A stretch of DNA of 64,000 nt from Nectonema munidae (taxonomy: Eukaryota; Nematomorpha; Nectonematoida; Nectonematidae): the NCBI GenBank assembly GCA_030549495.1, contig JAUIRK010000949.1, forward strand, positions 179,015 to 243,014, read 5' to 3'. Positions 23,529 to 34,559 of the stretch are shown here, piece by piece; within the stretch, counting starts at the first letter, position 1; the number at the start of each line of letters is the position of its first letter. The translations under genes and the position numbers were made by a program. A model generated the notes under the pieces. The model had not been told where the DNA came from and ran no database searches. It was given only the letters and a program-made list of their open reading frames with translations.

Positions 23529-25361
23529 GATCAAGCTCTTTTTATTTTGGAAAATGAAGCTTTTGTTGTAAACTTTCTGTTCCAGTCATCATGCTGATCC
23601 GAAATATTAATATCAGATGTAGACGCAAATTTGATTAACACTGTCAGATATTTTTAAAAATTAAATGCAAAACAAGAGACGAGAAATGAAGATAACATGG
23701 TCGATTTTGTATAAATCATACATTTCATGTCAAATTTTAAGGAATAGTTTTGGAGACTATTTTTATAAATAAACTACACATTTGATTGATATTTTCATAT
23801 ATCTTCAAACTGTACATGCAAAATCTGATTCTAGAGAAGAAAGCATCATGGCAGATTTGGTATAAAAAATTAGATGTTATGTAAAATTTGAATGAATTTT
23901 TTTTTAGATATATTTATCATCAATCAAAATTTTGATTAACATTTTCTAAAAAGTAGCCATATTTAATGATGTTATGCGTTCAAAACTGTATATAAACATA
24001 AGTTTTCAAGGGGGTATCTAATATAGACACTAAGTTATAACGTTAAATGCATATAATATCAAAATTTGTTGAAAAATTTTAATTTTCGATTTTGATTGAC
24101 AGTTTTTGACACGAGAGGGTCATTTAACTATCATGAAAATGGTATCAAGAGATGCAGCTAGCGATTTAAGGAAAATTTCCGAAATTTGAAGGAATATGGC
24201 TTAACGAATTTTGAAACTTTTTAAGTTGTGGGGGGGGGGGGAGGGAGCGTTCGTTGCCCTCCTTTTACTTTTTTTCGGTGTTGTGTATTAGTCTAAAAAA
24301 GGGTATTTCAAAATTTCACTTTAAAAATCTAAGATTTAGGTGCTACATAACTTCATAATTTTAACAATGTGTTTTTTTGTTAAATGTTTTTCCTGTACTT
24401 GAACACTTAAAAACTAAAGTCTATAGACTTCCTATCTTCTCATGAGTTTTATTATGCTGCTTAAGTTATATGTATAAGTTAAGAAATGAAGATTCTTCGA
24501 AAAATAAAAGATTAGTGTATTTAGTTCAAAAATTCTTGTTGAAGAAATAAAAAAGCACTATCAAAAAGCAAACATACCTACAATAGCTAATAACAAAATT
24601 TATCAAAAAGTGTTGCATTTTCATATGAATATGAATGAAAAAAATAAATACCAAAAGGCCTCATTTTACCAAAAAAATGGAGAATTCAAAGAAAAATAGG
24701 AAAAAAACCATGTCTTTTTGGACACGAGATGTTTTGAAAAAGCTAGAAGATATGAAATTTAGAAAAATTCATTTTGAAAAAAATGAAATTGAATAATGAT
24801 ATTTTGTTTTTTAAAATAATGAGGGAATATAGAAAAGAGGCTTCATATGGAAGTAATGAAATTCGAAGTTTTTTAATCGAAAAAAGGGCGAAAAGAAAAT
24901 AATGCATTTCTTGAAAATAAAATGGAAATAAAAATTGAAGCAATTGCTGGAAAAAAGTTCGAAAGAAGTTGTGATGAAGAAAGTTTACAGGATGGAAATA
25001 CACAAGTTGTATACAAAAGATCTCATAAAAGGTGTTAAGAAAATTGGAACTAACATATTTATCCCATGATATACCATTTTTAACTTTAAGAGCGTCTTTT
25101 TTCATTTTAAGTGCATCTTATTAAATTTTAAGTTTGTTTTTTGCTCAATTTTTTTTTGAAATATTTGCAACTATTACTATTGTACATAAATATGGCGTTT
25201 ATAAGATATATAAATTTGTTTTTAGAATGAATTACGCTACAATTCTTATTTTATGAGTAAAAACACTATAAAAGCTAGATTTATTCTAATTGATCTTTAA
25301 TGTATAAATAAAAACTATACGTGATCAGAAAGATATTCAAATTTTGCATTCGTATCGGTCC
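23529..25361. other. no firm gene; G-run and degenerate repeats
   Basis: About 23600-24200 contains diverged, repeated phrases (ATTTTGATTAACA and TGTAAAATTTGAATGA types). A run of 12 G lies at 24230-24241. The plus strand at about 24680-25080 shows short coding-like pieces (SFWTRDVLKKLEDMKF) broken by stops; I cannot assign them. Confidence 0.4.
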
Positions 25362-25369
25362 GATTAAAT

Positions 25370-25631
25370 CAGGCGTAGGCAAAGTGGTCGATATCGACAC
25401 CTTGTGGTCGATAAAAGATCTTTATGGGTCGAAAAGTTAGACAAACTTACCAAAATGTGCTATGCTTTTTTTACTTTGTTGTAGTCATAAATCTCCTGTT
25501 TCTTTTAAAACATAGCTTAGGACATTGTATAGTATAGGATATATGAAACATTTCTATTTTGGGTGGGGGTCGATGTGAAGACAAATGTTCTATGAAGGGG
25601 TTGAACGGGTAAGAAAATTTGTCGATTCCTG
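25370..25631. mobile_element. hAT MITE (262 bp)
   Basis: Perfect 8-bp target duplication GATTAAAT (25362-25369 and 25632-25639). Ends CAGGCGTAGGCAAAGTGG and TTTGTCGATTCCTG are imperfect inverted repeats. It contains repeated GTGGTCGAT words. No coding capacity. Confidence 0.85.
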
Positions 25632-25699
25632 GATTAAATCAAGTATATAAAGCTGCAATTAATCTTTTTTGTGTCTTTGATTTTACTTTACATAAAATA

Positions 25700-26700
25700 T
25701 CTCTCAGCTTTATTATCTTTTTCTTACTTAAAATGTGTGAAAGTATTTCAACTGAAAAAAAAACTTCTAGACTTAGTGTTGGAAGATGGTTTGTGCATGA
25801 AAGACGCTGCTGACATTTTATTTTTAAAAAAACTCATCAGCCAAGTCTATAATTTATCGTAACAGTGAAAATGATGCAGTAGCTAAAAACATGGATGGCA
25901 TAAAGTAAGTTCATTTGATGATGAAAAACTCAATTATACTGAAAAACTTGTCGAAGAAATGCCTACAATCACATTACAGGAAATAAATGAGAAGCTAAAA
26001 GGCCAATATAACTGTGAATCAACGTTAATTTATATTCACAATCAACCAAACAATAATATTGAAATTACATTTAAAAAGTCTTGCAGGGAAATCAAAGCTG
26101 CCAACATGGAAAGGAGTATAAACTTAAAACAAGAATACGCTTTGTTCATGACAAAAATGCTCCAAAAGACCACACATTGTAAATATTTTTAGATAAATCG
26201 GCTTTTAACTCTCACTTTACAAGATTTAAAGAAAAGTAAAAGAGCTATAACTGTTATACCTAACAAAAGATTCAAGAACACCACGCTTCTCTTAGCAATT
26301 AACTGTGCTAAAGTTTTACAGTATAAAACATATAACTGTTCCTTAAACTCTGAATTTTTTAATTTTTTTGGAAGAACTTGTGAAACAGCTGTACCTCAAA
26401 ATGATAACGTTTTTTGATTTATTATGGACAATGCTGCTATACATTAAGCGCAAAAAAATAGAAGATATTTTTTAATGATAACAGATTTTGAATAAAACCT
26501 ATATATTTTTGAGTTAAACCCCGTTGAAAATTGTTTTTCAAAAATAAAAAGTAAATTTAAGCAGCTTCTCTCCACAAGAAACTCAATTTTGGAAATGAAA
26601 GAAGGAATTAATTCAATTATCATGATAGATTTAAATAATTTTTACAGATACATGTTTTTTAATCTTGAATATTCTTTTATCATTAAAACTATTTTATGTT
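25700..26700 (+). pseudogene. Tc1/mariner (IS630-like) transposase relic
   Basis: Pieces in order. LKKKLLDLVLEDGLCMKDAA (about 25760) is an N-terminal helix-turn-helix. MPTITLQEINEKLKGQYNCE and ITFKKSCREIKAANMERS (25959-26190) form the second HTH and linker. FIMDNAAIH (about 26420) carries the second Asp of the catalytic triad. LNPVENCFSKIKSKFKQLL (about 26510) contains the NPVE motif with the third acidic residue. Several stops and frame changes separate them. The inverted termini were not resolved. Confidence 0.75.
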
Positions 26701-27190
26701 TTATACAATATTGACAATATAAACTGTTTATATTTGTAGATTTAGAATAATTTCATAGTATTTTTTCCACTCATAAATTATAAAAATTATCCCGAATGAT
26801 TATATAAAAACTACAAATGTTAAAAACTAAATACTTAGTTACTATAAGATTAGTTAAGATATATTTTTTAAACAAAAAAAACAAACTTAGAGTTTTATAA
26901 GATGCACAAGTAAAAAAGATGAACTTAAAATAGAAATTTTAAAAAATAAAAGAATAGTTTCAAAGTTATTTAGAAACAATGTTTCACCCATAGCATCTTC
27001 GCCTATATTTCAATCATTATTATTAAAGCGTGTGAGGGCGATGCAAACAAAATACCAGGCTTATAAATAAAAAGTTGAAATTATAGAAAAAATTTTCAAG
27101 CAAAAATAATGGAGTCATGGACACCAACAAAATTAGTAAGTCTACATTGGGATGGAGAGTTGTTACCTGCATTAAAAACAAATTTCACTA

Positions 27191-27328
27191 TTAACCCATT
27201 AGTCCCAATGTTCCCATTTGTGAACATAAGTAATTTCATCTTCGTTGACTTTTTTCAATGACTTTGAATATACATCGTCTGCGTTTTTTTTAAATATCGT
27301 CTGATTTCTATGGTACTTAATGGGTTAA
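27191..27328. mobile_element. piggyBac-type MITE 1 (TTAA ends)
   Basis: Bounded by TTAACCCATTAGTCCCAATG and, inverted, TTAACCCATTAAGTACC, with TTAA at both edges. Nearly the same sequence occurs at 28312-28443 (inverted) and 34422-34555. It shares its right TTAA with the next MITE. Confidence 0.85.
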
Positions 27329-27439
27329 CCCTTTCAGACACAATGGGACACCAGTGTCCAAAAATCGTCTGCTTAATTTATATAAAAACTCATTGAGAAA
27401 GAAAGCACACGATAGAAAAACAAAGCCTCAAAGGGTTAA
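27325..27439. mobile_element. piggyBac-type MITE 2, abutting MITE 1
   Basis: Ends TTAACCCTTTCAGACACAAT and, inverted, TTAACCCTTTGAGGCTTTG. Its left TTAA is the right TTAA of MITE 1. The interior holds GGGACACCAGTGTCC, a 15-bp near-perfect palindrome, and the CGTCTGC word also seen in MITE 1. Different family from MITE 1 but the same target. Confidence 0.8.
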
Positions 27440-28311
27440 GAGAGAATGCTTGCTATTGTTTCAAATATTAAAATGTTTAAAATACTAGGCGTGGCTTTGA
27501 GCAATCCTTATGCAAGGAACAAAGGAGAAGAAGCATTATCAAGTCCTTCGGTGAATTTACTCGAAGAATGGAAGTAAAACACAATATATAACATCGAAGA
27601 AATTTAAAATTAAGAGCCAAGAAAACAATGCATCCACTCATAAAATGTCTATACAAACCTGAAAAATGACCAAAATAAAAACTGCCTTGAATAAAGATAA
27701 AAGTACAGAGTGTGCAAGAAACTTCGTAGAAAAATAAAAATAATTAAATAGAGACGCATTTATCACAGACGAAAATTCTTTTATCCTTGATCCACACATG
27801 AATACTCACAATTCTAGAGTTTATGGAAAGGAAAAAAAGAAAGACATTTCAGAATAAGGACTTTATGTAACTAAAGATCATTTTAGAAAAACACGGGTGT
27901 TTCGATGATAGGCAAAACATCCATATTTGTTGTTCAACCTAATGCGAAAGTTGCAGAGTATTTCGGGAAGAACATACTGAATCGACTCCTTCCAGATATG
28001 AGAATTCTTGCATTCGAAGGCCGCTTTGGTTTTTCAACAAGGTGGGGCTTGTTCGCATACAGCTTGGACTAATATGTATTTTTATATGAAAATTTACGAC
28101 TAATTTACTAACCCCAGAAATTTGGCCATCAAACTCACTAAATTTAAATCAAATCGGTTAGTTTGTTTGCGGAAGATAGTGTCAAATGGGTTGTGGCGAG
28201 CAAATCTTTCATAGGATTGATGAACTCAATAGAGTTTTAGTGAACTTATGGGGAAAAAATTTCAAAGATGAGATAAAAAACCTGAAAAAGATTTTAATAA
28301 GAGAATTCAAG

Positions 28312-28443
28312 TTAACCCATTTAAGACCAAGCAAAGCAGACGATATCTAAAAAAAAGCAGAATATTCAAAGTCATTGAAAAAAGCAGACGAAGATGAAAT
28401 TACTTATGTTCCAAAATAGGAACATTGGTCGTAAATGGGTTAA
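28312..28443. mobile_element. piggyBac-type MITE 3
   Basis: An inverted copy of MITE 1, bounded by TTAACCCATTTAAGACC and its partner GTAAATGGGTTAA. The interior words GCAGACGA and GATGAAATTACTTATGTTCC match the complement of MITEs 1 and 4. Confidence 0.85.
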
Positions 28444-30570
28444 TGGCCCTTCAAATTGAGCATATTTTTAAATAAATAATTTTATTTTCACATTCTTCTA
28501 GATGTTTATATGACTCAACAGTTTAGATTTTCTGACACCTTTTTTGAATTATCCTTTATTCACTAACTTTTCTTTATCCAAATAAAATGATATTAGGATG
28601 GAGTATAAGAAACATATTTTTAAAACTTTATCATTTATATAGTAAAAAATATATACCTTTTCAAGTTATTAAAAATTTTAGGAGGTCCTGTTTTTTGACA
28701 TATTCTGTATTTTTGAGAGGGAAGACAATATTAAAACGTTGCCAAATTTTGTGTACATTTCACATTCACAGGTTTTTTATTAGTTCAATACAACTTGTTT
28801 TAGAGATTTTGTAATCAATCATCATAATGTCTTTTTAAATAGTATATTTTCAGAGTTTGAAACTTTTTTACATTCTTCACTTCAGCAAATAAAAAGAAAG
28901 GCATAATACGTTACTGCTACGAGTTTTAAATTAAGTAGATTAAAAGAAATGTACTATTATGCAGGAGCGAACAATATGAAAAAGTTCATTCCTTTTTTTT
29001 ACAAGCAAACGATATTTTTTATCATAAAATCCAAACATTTTCTTCACTAAGCTTAATGGTAGCACTAACTGGGTTCCGACCAGCATCGTTGACAGAAACA
29101 CATCGCTAACGTGGCAAAAGTTACATCAAAAGCTCGGAAATAATAAAGCTACACCTGTAAGTCAAGTTTAACTTAGAAAAAAACTAAATATACTATCTAA
29201 TAAGAAAATATTGAAATGTAATTTAATTGCATGTTCTGGATTATAGATATCATAGGATCGGAGAGAAGGGTGCGCCTTATAGCTGCGAATTTTGGGTATG
29301 TTTGCTATATAAATCCTATTTGAATGCAAGAGTTTGAAGAGTTTGTATAAAATGCTTCAAGTATACAATTAATAATATTTTGTTTTGACAATCATGTGAA
29401 AATTTTTTTACAGAGCTGCGCAAAGTGCTAAAGGCAGTGCTAGTGAAGAACTGAGGGAGTTTTAACTGCATTTTAATAGATGAAGGTAAAGGTAAAGTTA
29501 ATAGTATATGAACTATTTTATTTCCTTGTTGAGTTTAAAAATGCTGATTGAATCTCATTTGCTCTTAATTTATCAACTATTGGGCGGGTTATTTATAGTG
29601 ATAGGTGATCGCGCAAAAGAAAAATAAGTTGAAAACATGATAAATTAATTATAGAAAATTAATTTTTAACTCCTTCCACACATATTCATTGAAAATATTT
29701 TAAACTAATTTTATTAAAAAATGAAAGTTTATTTTACATAATTGAAATAAATCTCTGAGACTTGGTTGTGATTGTAGGTAATTTGCCGCCAACCAAAATA
29801 AATTTTCGATTATTTGTTTAAAACTGTAAATGAAATAACTAAACGTGTAGCGTAGTAATTTCTAAATACACCTTTTTTTATAAACAACTCCATTTTCTGG
29901 CTGGAACGAGAGTGAGAGTGGAGTCTTTTAGGTTGGGAAGGGAATTCTAGGATAAAATGATTTATGCATATAACTTTAGGATAATAGGGATTTTGTGATT
30001 GATGACAGTGTAGCTATATCTCCACTTTGCAAATTAAAAGGGGTTAGAGTATTCAGTAAGTTGGGATGAGGGATGAGGAAAATTGTCTATAATTTTGATG
30101 CTGGATTTAATGGAGTCATTGAGGGATAAAAATGGACATATGAAGGCCAAGTGAAAAGGGGTTTCGTTGCGTGAGCAGTCGAAACTAATTATTGCACAGA
30201 CAGTGGCTAGAAAGCCATCCTAAGAGTGGGTGAGAGAGGAGAAGTTGTATCTTGACATACATGAAAAACTACGTAGTTAGAGATTTGCAATAAGAGTGTG
30301 TTTGTCGAAGATGTGAGTGAGGATTGGCATGAACTGTTCATGTATAACATGAGTGTCCTGAAAGAGATTTTGAGAGTATGTGAAGAAATGAACATCTTTG
30401 AAGTGAATAAAGTCATGAAGATTATTATCGATAACATGGTTGCAAGCGTGGGTTAGGTCATTCATATAGGTATGCGTTAATCTAAGGGATGAACTGTTAG
30501 AGAGGAAAGGTAAAAGTATGCAGGTGAGGAAGGCCTAGAAAAAGCATATTGTTGTATGGATGAAAATAAT
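28444..30570. other. no firm gene; exon-like pieces near 29.1-29.5 kb
   Basis: At 29040-29157 the plus strand is open (KLNGSTNWVPTSIVDRNTSL...) and ends at a CCT|GTAAGT donor. Around 29250-29290 and 29415-29463, pieces reading RRVRLIAANFG and AAQSAKGSASEELREF-stop are joined in phase by a GTATGT donor and a TTTTACAG acceptor. The junction of the first piece to the second does not stay in frame, so I do not call a gene. Confidence 0.25.
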
Positions 30571-31138
30571 ACGTAGATCAGGGATTCTTAACCTGTGGTC
30601 CATGGTTTCAAGAGGTCCGTGAGAGTCAGATTAAAAAATCATTTTTTTAATATAAAATTATAAATATACTTTCGTATAAATTTTTTTGATTAAAATATTT
30701 TATAAATATTCAAAAACTATTTATAATGGATCAAAAAGTTTAAGTAATTTTTTGCAAGTACAAATATTATTTGCATGCAAGGTTCTTTTATGTAACTTTT
30801 ATGTGAAGATTTCCTTGGAGGGGGTCCATAGCTTTCATCAGCTTTTTAAAAGGGTCCATGACTGAATAAAAACTAAGAAGCTCTGACTTAGATAGTGAGT
30901 TGAGAATGACTGCTGGGGAGAGGTGTATAGAGGATCTGTAAGTAAGAATGTACCGTTTCGTTGGTGTTTTGTTATAAGCGAAATGTTGAGAGGAGGACAT
31001 TTGAGTGCGCATTCTGATGTGGTTGTAAGCGTTGTATGGTTGGCTTTTGACATGTTTGGTAGACAGAGTCGGCGGATTTTGTAAAGGAAAGTAAGGGTAG
31101 ATAGGATCATGAAAAGTCCCCAGGGAAGGATCCTTCAC
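30207..31138 (-). other. unrecognised coding-like sequence split by a hAT MITE
   Basis: Minus-strand frames on both sides of the MITE at 30579-30885 (31138-30886 and 30465-30207) are relatively open and proline/threonine/leucine-rich (KIRRLCLPNMSKANHTTL). The style suggests a degenerate mobile-element protein, but I cannot name the family. Base composition here is less AT-rich than the surroundings. Confidence 0.25.
30579..30885. mobile_element. hAT MITE (307 bp)
   Basis: Starts CAGGGATTCTTAACCTGTGG and ends CTAAGAAGCTCTG. Near-identical 8-bp duplications ACGTAGAT (30571-30578) and ACTTAGAT (30886-30893). The subterminal GGTCCATGG is also inverted. Confidence 0.8.
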
Positions 31139-31860
31139 TCGAAAACAGGAACGATGCTCGGCTTATAAATAAAGGAAGAGTGATGAAGTCGAAAGTTTTT
31201 CATTTGAAAGAGAGTTTTTGATAGTTTCGGTGATGGCTTAACATTATTTTTTCATTGAATGTTAAAAATTTTATAATTATAATAAATTATGAAATTTTAT
31301 TTTTATTAGATTATATTAAAAATAATAAATAAAGTAACTCAAAGTGAGACTTATTTTTTGGAAAAGGGAAGAGTGAAGGCGGTGTTTACAGTTCCAAAAT
31401 TTTAGCAAGAGATCCATATGAGGCATTAGAGTTGCTAAGTCAGTTGCGTAATTTTTAACCTGATTTTAGGCCTGAATCCTAAGCAACTCAGTTGCTTATA
31501 AAAAAAATAAGAAGTGAATCCTTGTAACCAACTAATTAACTATACCTAAAAATATAAATGTTTTTAATTTTTCGGTATAATTTTTATGAAGTCATTTTTT
31601 ATTGAAAATAAAAAAAATAAAAAATAAATTTTTTTTTTAACTCTATATTTTTCTAAAACTATCTCATTTATATAAAGGCATTTACTTATGTTAAGATTTA
31701 CTACAAGCATGCGATTTTCCACTCCACGAGCTTTTAACTGTAGCTATCAAACTTATATTTTTTCTAAGTTAGTAAACTTTTATCTGTAGCTACTCAAACT
31801 ATATATATATATTTTTATACTATATCAACCAAGCTGATATAATTTTTGTAATCAATTTTC

Positions 31861-32215
31861 GCGATTAGGGTGTGAAAAATTATGAAAATGACGGTCAAAT
31901 TTGTCGCTTACGCTTGAAAATTGTGTCCAAAATATTATTCAAATTTAAAAAATACATATTTTAATGCTAAATCAACTATGTCGATTTAAATTTCGGAGTC
32001 ATTTTTGCAATTAGCTTGTCAAAATATCTGAAAGTGTGAAACAATTTTGCGCTTTATGTGTGAAAATGTTCTCCAGCAATATTAATTAAAACAAATTATA
32101 ATTTTTATACCGAATCGACAATGCGAATTTAAATTTAGGAGTTATTTTACGCAATTAGCTTATCAAAATATCTGAAATTGTCAAACAATTTATCGGTTTA
32201 CCTTTGAAAATTATA
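31861..32215. repeat. tandem repeat, period about 145 bp, about 2.4 copies
   Basis: GCGATTAG/GCAATTAG begins units at about 31861, 32007 and 32151. Units share CTTGTCAAAATATCTGAAA-type and CGAATTTAAATTTAGGAGT-type words. Not related to the 147-151-bp array 1 kb downstream. Confidence 0.7.
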
Positions 32216-32507
32216 AATTTTTTATTTATTTGTCAGTCAATTAAATTAAATAGTATCTCGTTTAATAAAATGTGTAATATGGCTCGCTTTTATTTTGTCA
32301 ATATAATAGTCCTTTGAGAAAATATATAGTTTTAAGAAACAAGTATTATGTAACTGGTCTACACGGAAGATATAGTGTTTTCCATTCAACTAGGGGATGT
32401 AATAATCTAGTATTGACATTTTCAAAAAAGAGCTTGGCCGTAAAGATGAAGCTCTTTTCTTCGGAATACAAAATCTTTATACCTTTTTTATTAGTTAATA
32501 TCTCAAT

Positions 32508-32775
32508 CAGTGGCGGATCTAGAAATTTTTTATAGGGAGAAAGGGGGGGGGGGGGGAGAGATCTATTTAAATTTTTTGCAATTTTGCAAAAAGTTTTCAG
32601 AGAATACGACAACTGTTAAAATCACTAATTACCTATGTTTTCATATTTTTAACATTATTTTGTCATGAATAAATTGCAAAAATTTATTTTTTATACATGT
32701 AAGGGTAATTTTCGAAGCCATTTTTCATAGGGGGGGGGCAAGGCCCATGAGGCCCGTTCCTTGGATCCGCCACTG
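32508..32775. mobile_element. hAT MITE (268 bp), perfect target duplication
   Basis: Starts CAGTGGCGGATCTAGAAATT and ends GGATCCGCCACTG. A perfect 8-bp duplication ATCTCAAT flanks it (32500-32507 and 32776-32783). It carries G-runs near both ends (14 G at 32543-32556; 9 G at 32730-32738). The interior is AT-rich with no coding capacity. Confidence 0.93.
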
Positions 32776-33164
32776 ATCTCAATCATTATTTCACTAAAAA
32801 AGTAATCTGAAAATTTACAAACAGTTAGAATTACCATAACTATCACGGATAAGAATATACAAAGATAAAGCTAATCTCAAAAATTTTTTATAAATGTGAA
32901 TCGCATTTAAGCAAATTTTTCATTCGGTGTATAGGAGAAAGGCTTTTAGATGATAAAGGTGGAAAATTATTTGTAATTGAAAAAAGATTTGTCAATTTTG
33001 AGAAATGATTGATTAATAAATTAGCATTGTGATATATATATTCATATCACCTGATACTACAACACATGCTATTGATTAAAAAAGCCAAGAATAACAAAGA
33101 GAATCTCTTCAATAGAAAATCTCTAAAATCGCTTAAATTCTGAGCTAAATAAATCTCCAAAAAT

Positions 33165-33795
33165 TTTTTGACATGACAGATTTGATTGGTTTTCATAAAT
33201 AATAAATTCACCACAGAATTAAGCTAATTTGAAAATGGGTATATACGTGTAAAAACTTTATATAATTATTTAGATATAAAGTTTCTTTTTGAGATGAGCT
33301 ATCATAATAAATCAATTTTTTGACAGATTTGATTGATTTTAATAAAAAATAAATTCACCACAGAATTCAGCTAATTTGAAAATGGGTATACTATATATGT
33401 GTAAAAACTATATATTATTATTTAGATAAAAGTTTTTTTTGAGATGAGCTATCATATATAAATCAATTTTTTGACAGATTTGATTGGTTTTCATAAATAA
33501 TGAATTCCCCACAGAATTAAGCTAATTTGAAAATGGGTATATATGTGTAAAAACTTTATATAATTATTTAGATATAAAGTTTCTTTTTGAGATGAGCTAT
33601 CATAATAAATCAATTTTTTGACAGATTTGATTCATTTTAATAAAAAATGAATTCACCACAGAATTCAGCATAGTTGAAATATATATATCACATTAAAAAT
33701 ATTTATAAAAACTTATTAATATCTAAACAAAAGAGGGGAGCACTTTAGGCCCACAGTACTTGAGCGGACAAATTTAGCCCAGCACTAAGGGTTAA
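33165..33795 (-). repeat. satellite-like array (about 3.5 units of 147-151 bp) ending at a TTAA terminus
   Basis: GACAGATTTGATT marks unit starts at 33175, 33322, 33473 and 33620. Each unit carries CACCACAGAATT, GAAAATGGGTAT and TTTGAGATGAGCTATCAT. The array runs into CTCAAGTACTGTGGGCCTAA-type terminal sequence (complement) that ends at TTAA 33792-33795. The same unit and terminus recur in opposite orientation at 50013-50520. Probably a non-autonomous piggyBac-type element with internal tandem repeats. Confidence 0.7.
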
Positions 33796-33950
33796 ATGTA
33801 AAGGTAAAAGTACCATTGGGTGTTTTCATCGAGAAGGCACAATTAAGCCGCTTGTATCGAACTATGTGAATAGTAGGCTTGATGCAGGATCGAACCCAAG
33901 ACTTTGAGTTATCGAAGCCCAGACCTAACCAACCTTACTCACGCCCCCAT
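33796..33950 (-). repeat. tRNA-derived SINE (family c), minus strand
   Basis: On the minus strand, GGGGGCGTGAGTAAGGTTGG precedes an A-box-like GGTTGGTTAGG and a B box GGGTTCGATCC. The tail CACCCAATGGTACTTTTACC ends close to the TTAA terminus at 33795. Head and tail resemble the copies at 37025 and 62555. Confidence 0.7.
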
Positions 33951-33984
33951 GTTAATGCAAATTAGCAAAAATTTTGATTTTCAC

Positions 33985-34215
33985 TCACACTTTCAGTGCT
34001 CAAACTGCTGGATGTTCGGATACAAAGCAACAAAATGTAGAAACAAAGAAAAACCCAATTCGCATATATTGTAGTGGAAGTCATAATGGAAATTCTTGCA
34101 AAGTTTTAAAAAAGAACCTTCATCATTCAAGTGTTATAATTGCCATCTTAAAGATTTTTCTAAGTGTGCTCATTAAAGCCCTTAGTACTAAATGTCCTTT
34201 AGTAAAGAAAGAAAG
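33985..34215 (+). pseudogene. LINE ORF1 zinc-knuckle region relic
   Basis: Plus-strand pieces QCSNCWMFGYKATKCRNK, IYCSGSHNGNSCK and FKCYNCHLKDFSKCAH form the serial CCHC zinc knuckles typical of ORF1 in Jockey-like non-LTR elements. Frames shift between them and the first knuckle His is replaced by Tyr. It lies just upstream of endonuclease/RT remains of the same orientation. Confidence 0.65.
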
Positions 34216-34421
34216 AAACTGTATTATATCAAATACTTTGCATTGTAATCATGAGTAAGTTTTCTAATTCTTTCACTTTCCAACCTTTCACTGAATTAGA
34301 TAATGTTTTATTCAACATCATACCAATTTCAAACAAGATATACATACAAATATATTTCAATAAAACTCTGGTAATTTTGAATCTTTTTCCTTAAATTCAT
34401 CCAATTAAAGTATTCCTAACT

Positions 34422-34555
34422 TTAACCCTTTAAGTCCCAATGCTCCCATTTGGGAACACAAGTAATTTCATCTTCGTCTGCTTTTTTCAATGACTTTGAA
34501 TATAAATCGTCTGCGTTTTTTTTAGATATGATTTCTATGGTACTTAATGGGTTAA
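34422..34555. mobile_element. piggyBac-type MITE 4
   Basis: TTAACCCTTTAAGTCCCAAT at the left edge and, inverted, TTAACCCATTAAGTACC at the right, with TTAA at both edges. Closely similar to MITEs 1 and 3, with the shared interior GTAATTTCATCTTCGT and CGTCTGCG. Inserted within the LINE between ORF1 and the endonuclease region. Confidence 0.85.
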
Positions 34556-34559
34556 TATC

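Larger units (their letters stand above)
27105..28311 (+). pseudogene. second mariner-like transposase relic carrying TTAA MITEs
   Basis: The 3' half (about 27905-28300) reads AKVAEYFGKNILNRLLPDMR, then FEGRFGFSTRWGL (FQQDGA position), FTNPEIWPSNSLNLNQI and FHRIDELNRVLVNLWGKNF. This is the mariner/Tc catalytic core order, with QDG changed. The 5' part (27118-27180) SLHWDGELLPALK, interrupted by two MITEs, may belong to a different arthropod mobile-element protein. Many stops. Confidence 0.6.

Noticed and set aside
33175-33660. A CRISPR array
   Set aside because: The units are about 147 bp, contiguous and without unique spacers, in a eukaryotic genome; they are a satellite-type repeat.
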